DNA of 7,211 nucleotides from Candidatus Tariuqbacter arcticus. Lineage in GTDB: Bacteria; Electryoneota; Tariuqbacteria; Tariuqbacterales; Tariuqbacteraceae. This document shows, one piece after another, positions 1 through 6,527 of this stretch (position 1 is the stretch's first letter; every line of letters begins with the position of its first letter). The notes under the pieces are model-generated. The model made no database searches and was not told the origin of the DNA. It saw nothing but the letters and a program-made list of their open reading frames with translations. Position numbers and translations under genes: made by a program. Location: assembly GCA_013202315.1 (NCBI GenBank), contig JABMRZ010000194.1, positions 1-7,211 on the forward strand, in the 5' to 3' direction.

Positions 1-30
1 CCTTACATGATTGGGACAACAATTAATGTC

Positions 31-43
31 GCTTATTATAAGC
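31..43. promoter_or_regulatory. 13-bp palindrome, candidate operator
   Basis: The arms GCTTAT and ATAAGC form a perfect inverted repeat around a single central T, about 85 bases before the response-regulator start. It lies upstream of the possible -10 box at 92-97. Short AT-rich palindromes in such positions can bind dimeric regulators, but one arises easily by chance in AT-rich DNA and no second copy was seen nearby. Role is inference only. Confidence 0.2.
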
Positions 44-69
44 TAATTATTCATTTTATTGACTTATAC

Positions 70-97
70 TGTAGAATTAAAACAACATTCTTATAAT
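70..97 (+). promoter_or_regulatory. Possible sigma70-type promoter of the receiver gene
   Basis: A perfect TATAAT lies at 92-97, about 30 bases before the receiver start, a sensible distance. The -35 side is poor: TGTAGA at 70-75, with a 16-base spacer, matches TTGACA at only three positions. A better TTGACT at 59-64 is 27 bases from the -10 box, too far to pair with it. The -10 element is seen directly; promoter function is inferred. Confidence 0.3.
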
Positions 98-118
98 CCG
101 GCAATTTTTAGCACCATC

Positions 119-124
119 AGGAGA
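119..124 (+). promoter_or_regulatory. Shine-Dalgarno for the receiver gene
   Basis: AGGAGA lies immediately upstream of the ATG at 129 with about five bases between. This is a strong Shine-Dalgarno match and supports the chosen start. It also shows that the organism uses conventional Shine-Dalgarno initiation for at least some genes, unlike the co-polymerase gene at 3220. Confidence 0.7.
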
Positions 125-128
125 TTTA

Positions 129-506
129 ATGAACGACCGCCAAAAGGTAATCCTCGTCGTTGATGATGAAGAGGACATCAGATCCCTATTAGAGAGTTTC
201 TTTAACGGTTTCGGTTATAGAACTTTATCCGCCGCCGATCTGAATCAAACGGTATTCATTCTGAATCGGGAAATGCCGGATATCGTGTTCTTGGATATCG
301 TGCTGCCGGGGGTGAACGGTATTGAAATCCTGAAGCTGCTGCAGAAACTCGATGATAATATCATCGTGGTGATGATGTCGGGTTACGCCACGGAAGCCAA
401 GGCGAAATCGGCGCTTCAACTGGGAGCGTTCGATTATTTAAGCAAGCCTTTTGATATGAGCCATGTCAAGAGAATGTTGGACAAAATTAATTTGATTATT
501 CTCTAA
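129..506 (+). CDS. Stand-alone CheY-like response regulator (receiver domain only)
   Basis: This 125-residue protein is a complete receiver domain with no output domain. The acidic pocket is Asp12-Asp13, the phosphoacceptor is Asp56 (in VFLDIVLPG), the switch Ser84 is in MMSGY, the switch aromatic is Tyr103, and Lys106 is in the SKPF motif. All catalytic positions are therefore intact, so it should accept a phosphoryl group from a histidine kinase and act in the cytoplasm by protein contact, not by binding DNA. The start has a strong AGGAG. The next gene starts 51 bases downstream on the same strand, so co-transcription with the polysaccharide export gene is likely. No kinase gene is visible in the window, so the partner is unknown. 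It may regulate polysaccharide production or motility (inference). Family assignment is very secure; the role is not. Confidence 0.93.
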   Translation: MNDRQKVILVVDDEEDIRSLLESFFNGFGYRTLSAADLNQTVFILNREMPDIVFLDIVLPGVNGIEILKLLQKLDDNIIVVMMSGYATEAKAKSALQLGAFDYLSKPFDMSHVKRMLDKINLIIL

Positions 507-541
507 GTAGGCGGCGGTTTATCATTGAGGTAGGTAAAGAC

Positions 542-548
542 AAGGGAG
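542..548 (+). promoter_or_regulatory. Shine-Dalgarno for the export fusion gene
   Basis: AAGGGAG ends nine bases before the ATG at 558. It supports that start over the in-frame ATG at 621 (Met22), which has no purine-rich stretch in front of it. Starting at 558 also gives the signal peptide its basic N-region. Confidence 0.55.
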
Positions 549-557
549 TTCATTATA

Positions 558-3125
558 ATGAGTGAATCGGTGTTTCACCGCAGGTCCTGTTCAATACGGC
601 ACCGTGGTCTTGGTGTAATTATGTTATGGCTGGCGCTGTCCGGTTTGCTAATATACAGTTGTTCACAGAAGACGGTGAGGTGGAGCGTTGAAGTTGGACC
701 GCCGGACGGTGGTAAGTATCGAGGGATCGCCGCAGGGGATTTCAACGGAGACGGCAATATAGACTTAGCCGGCGGTAATTTTAAAGAAGGCGGGGTGACC
801 GTTTATTGGGGCAGAGGCGACGGCACTTGGATTTATATGGACAAAGCTTCGAAACTGGGTGAAATTCGTTCCATGGAAAGCGCCGATTTCGATGAAGACG
901 GGTTTGATGATATCGCGGTCACCACCTGGGGTGACTTGAAAGGGGTCCATATTTACTTGTCCGATGGAAAAGGCAAATGGAAAGAAGGTATGTCTCCGGT
1001 CGAATCCTGGAGTTATGAAGGAATAGATGTGGGCGATATGAACAACGATGGTCATATGGATATCATAGCGGCGAATTCGACTTCCGAAATTGCAGGGGGA
1101 ATCTCAGTATGGTTCAACAATGGAAACGCGGTTTGGACCACCGACTACGGAACAATTCAAGGAGAAGTATTCAAAGATGTCGCCATTGCCGATTTCAATC
1201 AAGACGGTTTTAAAGACATCGTTGCTACCTCATGGGGCATTCATGGTGGGATTCGAGTCTGGTACGGCAATGGCAGGGGTGATTGGCGCAGGGCTGAAGC
1301 GCCGCGGGAAGAAGCGGATTTTTGGGGAGTAGACGCTGCCGACCTCAATGGCGATGGGTATCCCGACATTATCGCCGGAACTTATATGGAAGGACTGGCT
1401 GTATGGTATGGGGGTCCAAGGTATGGATTCCGCAAATGGGATCATATTAAAACTACCGGTTCCATTTGGGGGGTTGTGACTGAGGATTTTGATGGCGATG
1501 GATACATCGACATCGCCGCCAGTTCCTTTGATGATGATGGGATTATTTATTTCCACAACGACGGCAAAGGCGGATGGGATGATTACAGCTATCAGTTCGT
1601 CTGCGAGAACCGGTATTTCGGTTTGACCACCGCCGATATCAATCGAGATGGCCTTCCGGACTTGGCGGCGGCTCATCCGGGTGAAGGGCTGCATGTTTGG
1701 GTTCAGGGTATTGGCGATTTATACGGCGAACCGTTAGGAGTGGAGAGCACTGATTTGTTTCAAAAGAGAAAGGTGTTGGTAACGGAAAACGACCGTTCTT
1801 TCAGTATATATTTCGATACCGCTGAATGGGATATAAAGATGGATCAGTTTACTGAGATGAACGAGATAGTGAATTTGCTGAGATTATATCCTGAGAGTAT
1901 TATACAATTGGAAGGTCATACTGATATTCGGGATGTGATCCATCACACCGTATTGAAATCCAACATGGAGCTTTCTGAAAAGCGGGGTAATAGTGTTTTA
2001 GGAGCTTTAGTGGATAGTACGGGAATAAAGATGGATCAGTTTCAGATGGCAGGAATGGGCGAGTTGTACCCAATCGCTACTGACAGTGTGGATTATTGGT
2101 TAGACCGGCGGGTTGATATTTTCGTATCGCCGATGAAATATGAAGTTGAGCAGGTTTTCAGAGGCCGTAACCCCAAAGCGCTGCTTCTCAGCGACGGTTT
2201 TGTGCAGACTATGGTCGAATCATTAGCGGTGGAAACGGTGGATAATGCAGTTTATACGACCATCAGCGGGTATCCGGAATACAAGGTTGATCCTGAGGAT
2301 GTATTGAATATCTCGATTTGGGAAGGACGGACGCAGAAGGAATATCTGGTTCGGGTTCAGGTAGATGGAACCATATCATTCGCTTATACTACGGATATGT
2401 ATGTTCAGGATTTAACTCCCACCCAAATCAGAGAGCAAATCTTAGAGCAATCTCGTGAATTTTTAAGGCGGCCTAATGTCAATGTGGATGTTATAGAATA
2501 CAATTCTAAAAAAGCATCGATTTTAGGACAGGTTCGAGACCTTCAACGCTCAGATACGGGACCTGGACAGTATCCGTTAATGGGAAAAACCCATGTGGTG
2601 GATTTCATTTCGCGGCATGGAGGTCCCACCGACAGGGCGGATTTGGCTCAGGTCAAGGTGGTCAGAGCCAATGGGAGAACATTCTATCTCAATATATACC
2701 AGGCTATGTTTGAAGGGGATGTCAAGCAGAATATTATTCTTGACGATGGCGATGTTGTGTATCTACCTCTGCTTTCCGTCAGCGCCCGCAAATTCTATGT
2801 TTTAGGTGAAGTTGTCAGACCCGGTATTTATGAATTAGCGGACGAAGTGAAAATACTTGAAGCTGTCATGATGGCGGGGGGATTCACTGATCGGGCTTCT
2901 TTGGGGGGTATTGCGGTCATAAGAGGAGATTTAACCAAGCCGGAAGTGGCGGTGGTCAATTTGGATAAGCTGATACATAAGGGTGATCAGAGCGAGAATA
3001 TAGAAGTGCACACAAATGACATAATCTATGTTTCAAGGCATTTCATCGGTGATGTGAATTATGTGATGAGTCAAGTAGTCCCCTCACTGAATACGCTATT
3101 CTTGCTGGATCGGATGAGCCAGTAG
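558..3125 (+). CDS. Wza-type polysaccharide export protein fused to an FG-GAP beta-propeller and an OmpA-like domain
   Basis: This 855-residue protein is likely the outer-membrane exit channel of the polysaccharide system. Residues 1-35 form a signal peptide: Arg-rich start, hydrophobic core at about 19-33, and a lipobox-like I-Y-S-Cys35 followed by Ser36, which suggests an outer-membrane lipoprotein; Tyr at -2 is atypical. Residues about 40-385 hold seven FG-GAP/VCBS repeats, each with an intact DxNxDGxxD-type calcium loop starting at Asp61, 110, 160, 212, 262, 310 and 360. Residues about 414-525 are OmpA-like: IYFDTAEW, GHTD at 453-456, LSEKRGNSV at 473-481, and DRRVDIF at 516-522. Residues about 572-648 are Poly_export (YKVDPEDVLNISIWE at 575-589). 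Two SLBB domains follow at about 650-737 and 745-825 (VLGEVVRPGIYEL). Residues about 833-852 could be the membrane-spanning C-terminal helix known from Wza. Wza itself is less than half this length. Domain calls are secure; the fusion is unusual, and the combined role is inferred. Confidence 0.92.
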   Translation: MSESVFHRRSCSIRHRGLGVIMLWLALSGLLIYSCSQKTVRWSVEVGPPDGGKYRGIAAGDFNGDGNIDLAGGNFKEGGVTVYWGRGDGTWIYMDKASKLGEIRSMESADFDEDGFDDIAVTTWGDLKGVHIYLSDGKGKWKEGMSPVESWSYEGIDVGDMNNDGHMDIIAANSTSEIAGGISVWFNNGNAVWTTDYGTIQGEVFKDVAIADFNQDGFKDIVATSWGIHGGIRVWYGNGRGDWRRAEAPREEADFWGVDAADLNGDGYPDIIAGTYMEGLAVWYGGPRYGFRKWDHIKTTGSIWGVVTEDFDGDGYIDIAASSFDDDGIIYFHNDGKGGWDDYSYQFVCENRYFGLTTADINRDGLPDLAAAHPGEGLHVWVQGIGDLYGEPLGVESTDLFQKRKVLVTENDRSFSIYFDTAEWDIKMDQFTEMNEIVNLLRLYPESIIQLEGHTDIRDVIHHTVLKSNMELSEKRGNSVLGALVDSTGIKMDQFQMAGMGELYPIATDSVDYWLDRRVDIFVSPMKYEVEQVFRGRNPKALLLSDGFVQTMVESLAVETVDNAVYTTISGYPEYKVDPEDVLNISIWEGRTQKEYLVRVQVDGTISFAYTTDMYVQDLTPTQIREQILEQSREFLRRPNVNVDVIEYNSKKASILGQVRDLQRSDTGPGQYPLMGKTHVVDFISRHGGPTDRADLAQVKVVRANGRTFYLNIYQAMFEGDVKQNIILDDGDVVYLPLLSVSARKFYVLGEVVRPGIYELADEVKILEAVMMAGGFTDRASLGGIAVIRGDLTKPEVAVVNLDKLIHKGDQSENIEVHTNDIIYVSRHFIGDVNYVMSQVVPSLNTLFLLDRMSQ
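672..1712 (+). repeat. Seven tandem FG-GAP/VCBS propeller repeats within the export protein
   Basis: The repeats are about 50 codons each. Every unit has a Trp (residues 42, 91, 141, 193, 243, 294, 340) followed 16 to 20 residues later by a calcium loop Asp (61, 110, 160, 212, 262, 310, 360), and then a G-[VIL]-x-[VI]-[WY] strand. The copies are diverged at DNA level, so this is an old protein repeat and not a recent tandem duplication. The last unit ends without its Trp strand, while Trp42 precedes the first loop, as expected for a circularly closed seven-bladed propeller. Confidence 0.88.
1833..1850 (+). repeat. 18-bp direct repeat, copy 1
   Basis: ATAAAGATGGATCAGTTT is identical to 2025-2042. 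Both copies are in the same reading frame and encode I-K-M-D-Q-F, here residues 426-431 near the start of the OmpA-like domain. The copies are 192 bases (64 codons) apart. Confidence 0.6.
2025..2042 (+). repeat. 18-bp direct repeat, copy 2
   Basis: Exact copy of 1833-1850, encoding residues 490-495 in the second half of the OmpA-like domain. Recombination between the copies would remove 64 codons without a frameshift, including the GHTD and LSxxR motifs. That consequence is arithmetic; whether it happens is unknown. Confidence 0.6.
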
Positions 3126-3156
3126 TGCGACAGCGCATAAGTTAAGATTGAGTATA

Positions 3157-3185
3157 TTGACATTAAAATTGCATTACAGTATACT
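3157..3185 (+). promoter_or_regulatory. Near-consensus sigma70-type promoter for the co-polymerase gene
   Basis: TTGACA at 3157-3162 is a perfect -35 box. A 17-base spacer leads to TATACT at 3180-3185, one mismatch from TATAAT. Transcription would start near 3192, giving a leader of about 28 bases before the ATG at 3220. This is the best promoter match I can see in the window, and it sits in the 94-base gap between the export and co-polymerase genes. It implies that the downstream genes can be transcribed independently of the receiver and export genes. Sequence match is direct; activity is inferred. Confidence 0.65.
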
Positions 3186-3219
3186 AAAATCGCAGGTTTT
3201 CAAATAAAATACCAATACC

Positions 3220-5598
3220 ATGGCACAGTATGAACTTGATTTACGGGATTATGGGCGGATATTAATCAAGCGCAAGCGGGTCATTTTGTTCGCCACTTTA
3301 CTGGTGGGATTCGTGACCTTCATAATCACCCCTCAGCCCAAGCCGATTTACAAGGCTAAAGCTTCGGTTCGCGTGACCCAGAGTTCGACCATGGCAGGGC
3401 TTTTCGTTCAAGCCATATCCTATTCCCGCTGGAACAATATGGAGACCCAGGCGAAGATAATTCGCTCTTTGAAGGTGGTGTGCAAGACCGCTCAGGAATT
3501 AGGTTTGGTGGACAAATCGCTCACTATGGACCAGATAGTCAATTCCGATCGCGACATCAAGACAATAAATAGGCTCACCGACCTCATCTACACTCAACAG
3601 TATGGTAAAACCGATATAATCGAAATAATCACCACTTATGACGACCCGCTTGGAGCGCGAAAATTCGCCAATACTCTTGCGGAAGTATTTGTAGTAGAGA
3701 GTATGAATGAAAAAAACAAGTTGGTCGATGAGACGACGGATTTCATTAAGGAACAATTGAGTGAATATAAAGAACATGTGGAAGACACGGAGAGCGAATT
3801 AGAAGAATTCAAGCGGCACAATTTGGATAAAATCAGCCTCACCACCAGTGATTTGTCCGATCTATATAGAGAAATGGATGGTTTGATGAAGGAGCGCCGG
3901 TCCATTGAAATTCAATTGAAGCAGTTGAAAAACCGTCAACAATCCTCCGATACAAGCTTCATAGATTGGATATCCGATGTTGGAGATGATGCCGCCTTAA
4001 GTGAATTGAACAGTAAATTGGTGGAGCTCCAGGTTGAAAAAGAGACGCTGCTCATTTATCAGACCAATAAATCTCCGGAAATAATCGATTTGGAAAAGCA
4101 GATACAGAACATTATCCGGGATTTAATAAAGGAATTTGAAGGAAAGTTGGTGGATTTAGCCGAGCGTGAGGTTGAATTGACGGAACGGCTGGATAAACTT
4201 CCCCAGAACGATTTGCTCTACAATCGATTGACCAGAGAACTAAGAATTAACGAGGAAATATATTCTCTGCTGCGGACCAGTTTTCAAGAGGCGAAGATAA
4301 AACAGTCAGAGAGAGTGAAAGAAATGTCAGTTGTGGAATACGCCACTTACTCCCAGAGGTCCATCAAGGGCGGCAAATGGTCGAAGACGATTCTTGGATT
4401 GGTGGTCGGTATGCTTTTAGGGTTGGTAGTGGCGTTTGTTCTAGAGACGCTGGACACTTCGATCGGCGCTATTCAGGATGTTGAAGAATACTTGGGGACA
4501 ACGGTGCTGGGAGTGATACCTCACTTCGATATGGATGTAATTAAGGAACGAATCCTGAAAAACAACCCGCAAGCCGTAAATGATCAGTATCTTAAGTTTC
4601 ACAGTATGTTAGCCACTCAGTTCCGACCCAAGTCTCCCATTGCGGAAGCATATCGAACTTTGGCGACGAATATAGATTTCGTCCGTTTAAGGATGGAGGG
4701 GGCTAATCAATTCGTAGTAACTTCAGCGACAATGCAGGAAGGCAAATCGACCACAATCGCCAACTTAGCAATCGCTATGGCTCAGATGGGGCACAGGACT
4801 TTATTGGTAGGGTGCAATCTGCGCCGACCAGTCATTTATAAAATATTCGGATTGGAAATAGGGCCGGGCATACGCGATATAAGCTTGGGTATGATACATT
4901 GGCGTGAAGCGGTTAGAAGCATCAACGACATTGCCTTAGGGAAGATGTCGGTCACGGAAGATTTGCTTCGGGATGGCGCTTGGAGTCGATTAAGTATTAT
5001 CACCTGCGGCGCGATTTACCACAATCCTTCTGAAATATTAAGCACACCGAAGATGGTGGAGTTCCTGCGGGAATCGAAGGATGAATATGATGTTGTAATA
5101 ATGGATAGTCCCCCTGTTTTGCCGGTGACCGATGCGGCGATTATGGGCTCGAAAACCGACGGATTAGTTTTAGTCTATCAGGTAGGGAAAATCGCCAGAG
5201 GAGCTTTGCGGCGCGCCAAGCAACACTTAGAAGCGGTGAACGCTCAAGTATGGGGGGTGGTACTCAACGATTTCAAGGCGGAGATTTCCGGTTTCTCGCC
5301 CGACACCGCATATTATGGCAAGTATTATGGGCAGTCGGAAAAAGAGGATCGGTTGAGTAAGATTAAAAGAACAGTTTCCAAAGTATCATTCGCCTCTGTT
5401 TTCGGTTGGATCATAGCTGGTTTCAGGAATGTGGGGGGGATATTTCACTCGAAGCGGAAGAAGACTGAGCCGCCCTGGGCGGAAACTGAGATGGAAGGAG
5501 AAGAGTTAATCGAAGAAACTTCCAAGTATAGCGCCGGGGAGGAAGTGGATTCTTTTGACAAGAACATAGATGAAACTAGGGATAATAATCGTGCGTAA
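3220..5598 (+). CDS. Wzc-like polysaccharide co-polymerase with a degenerate BY-kinase domain
   Basis: This 792-residue inner-membrane protein controls chain length and couples polymerisation to export. A Wzz-type N-terminal domain has TM1 at about 20-37, a long coiled-coil periplasmic part at about 160-375, and TM2 at about 389-409. The cytoplasmic BY-kinase-type ATPase domain follows. Walker A is intact (QEGKST, Lys509) and so is Walker B (VVIMDSPPV, Asp629). The A' motif, normally DxDxR, reads G-C-N-L-R (531-535), so both aspartates are gone. The EX2RX2R oligomerisation motif reads E-A-Y-R-T-L-A (476-482), losing its last Arg. A small Tyr cluster (Tyr698, 699, 702, 703) is followed by an 89-residue, largely acidic tail with a hydrophobic stretch at about 723-742, whereas family Tyr clusters usually lie at the C-terminus. 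The ATG at 3220 has no Shine-Dalgarno; its leader is A-rich. Family is secure; kinase activity is doubtful. Confidence 0.93.
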   Translation: MAQYELDLRDYGRILIKRKRVILFATLLVGFVTFIITPQPKPIYKAKASVRVTQSSTMAGLFVQAISYSRWNNMETQAKIIRSLKVVCKTAQELGLVDKSLTMDQIVNSDRDIKTINRLTDLIYTQQYGKTDIIEIITTYDDPLGARKFANTLAEVFVVESMNEKNKLVDETTDFIKEQLSEYKEHVEDTESELEEFKRHNLDKISLTTSDLSDLYREMDGLMKERRSIEIQLKQLKNRQQSSDTSFIDWISDVGDDAALSELNSKLVELQVEKETLLIYQTNKSPEIIDLEKQIQNIIRDLIKEFEGKLVDLAEREVELTERLDKLPQNDLLYNRLTRELRINEEIYSLLRTSFQEAKIKQSERVKEMSVVEYATYSQRSIKGGKWSKTILGLVVGMLLGLVVAFVLETLDTSIGAIQDVEEYLGTTVLGVIPHFDMDVIKERILKNNPQAVNDQYLKFHSMLATQFRPKSPIAEAYRTLATNIDFVRLRMEGANQFVVTSATMQEGKSTTIANLAIAMAQMGHRTLLVGCNLRRPVIYKIFGLEIGPGIRDISLGMIHWREAVRSINDIALGKMSVTEDLLRDGAWSRLSIITCGAIYHNPSEILSTPKMVEFLRESKDEYDVVIMDSPPVLPVTDAAIMGSKTDGLVLVYQVGKIARGALRRAKQHLEAVNAQVWGVVLNDFKAEISGFSPDTAYYGKYYGQSEKEDRLSKIKRTVSKVSFASVFGWIIAGFRNVGGIFHSKRKKTEPPWAETEMEGEELIEETSKYSAGEEVDSFDKNIDETRDNNRA

Positions 5599-5606
5599 GT
5601 CGAACG

Positions 5607-6527
5607 ATGCCTGAGCAGTTAACATTACGGAATATAACAGCGGGGATATCCTTATTTCTGCTTCTCTTTCTTAGCATAGCCATAGCGGTGATGATTTCGA
5701 AGATGACTACGGTTAACACCATCGCCCTTGGTTTAGGAATGGTGATGTTTGTGTTTGCCTTCCTAAAAATGGAAGTCGCGATATATTTTCTCATATTTTC
5801 GATGCTGCTTTCCCCGGAGATAAATTTCGGCAGTATGAGCGAACAAGGTTTAGCGGGGGGCCGTTCGATTGTCATAAGATTGGATGATATCTTCTTAATT
5901 CTGCTTGCGTTTGGATGGCTGGCGAAATCGGCGTTGGACAAGGAATTGGGGTTGATAACTAGATCGCCTTTGAATAGAAGCATATATATATATTCCGCCG
6001 TTTGTCTATTCGCAACCTGCGCCGGCATTCTTTACGGCGATGTTTCAGGAGTGCTTGGGACTTTTAATGTATTGAAGTATTTCGAGTATTTCGTTCTATA
6101 TTTTTTAATATTGAATTTTGTGGATACGGAGGAGCGGGCGCGGCGGTTGATAAAAGCCGCTTTCATCACCTGCTTTATCATAACGATATATGCGATTTCT
6201 CAAATACCAAGTGGGGCGCGGGTAACTGCCCCTTTTGAAGGTAAAGGCGGTGAGCCTAATACGCTCGGGGGATATTTGCTTTTTATGATGAGCATCACTT
6301 CCGGACTCTTTTTAGAAACGAATCATCTGTATAAGCGGGTAGGATATGCGATTCTGTCGCTTTTATGCCTGGTCGCCTTATTATACACTGAATCACGGAG
6401 CAGTTATATCGGGCTGTTCTTTTCCTTCATTGTTTTGGCGATTTTTGTGAAACGGCGGAACATGCTGTTGTTAGGGATGGTGGTAGTATTAATATTTTCC
6501 AGCGTATTACTCTGCCTAAGAGGGTGA
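5607..6527 (+). CDS. O-antigen ligase/polymerase (Wzy/WaaL family), N-terminal part; gene split by a frameshift
   Basis: The 306 residues are almost entirely hydrophobic, with about ten membrane segments (roughly 10-30, 36-53, 56-69, 90-108, 125-143, 152-171, 180-198, 219-236, 245-260, 266-301). Family signatures of PF04932 are present: a glycine-rich loop with EPNTLGGYL at 216-224, then YTESRSSYIGL at 260-270. The frame then ends in LLCLRG just where the large periplasmic loop should begin. That loop and the last membrane segments are encoded in the -1 frame from 6512 onward (see next entry), where the reading L-P-K-R-V-M-D-R continues naturally. Alone, this product lacks the loop thought to act in catalysis. 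It starts eight bases after the co-polymerase stop, so they are in one transcription unit. Only a weak ribosome-binding site is visible. Whether it is a polymerase or a ligase cannot be told from sequence. Confidence 0.8.
   Translation: MPEQLTLRNITAGISLFLLLFLSIAIAVMISKMTTVNTIALGLGMVMFVFAFLKMEVAIYFLIFSMLLSPEINFGSMSEQGLAGGRSIVIRLDDIFLILLAFGWLAKSALDKELGLITRSPLNRSIYIYSAVCLFATCAGILYGDVSGVLGTFNVLKYFEYFVLYFLILNFVDTEERARRLIKAAFITCFIITIYAISQIPSGARVTAPFEGKGGEPNTLGGYLLFMMSITSGLFLETNHLYKRVGYAILSLLCLVALLYTESRSSYIGLFFSFIVLAIFVKRRNMLLLGMVVVLIFSSVLLCLRG

Noticed and set aside
59..97. TTGACT at 59-64 paired with TATAAT at 92-97
   Set aside because: The 27-base spacer is too long for a sigma70-type promoter; only the -10 box is kept as a weak candidate.
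511..524. GGCGGTTTAT resembling the ops/JUMPstart element (GGCGGTAG) of polysaccharide operons
   Set aside because: Only the first six bases agree and the rest of the element is missing. GC-rich short matches like this are expected by chance.
1230..1694. Long open frame on the minus strand opposite the propeller repeats
   Set aside because: It lies fully antisense to a confidently assigned gene, has no recognisable domain, and mirrors the repetitive codons of the calcium loops; the same applies to the other minus-strand frames in the window.
5982..5992. AT dinucleotide run as a phase-variation tract
   Set aside because: It is only about eleven bases, encodes a natural I-Y-I-Y stretch in frame, and there is no sign of a frame change around it.
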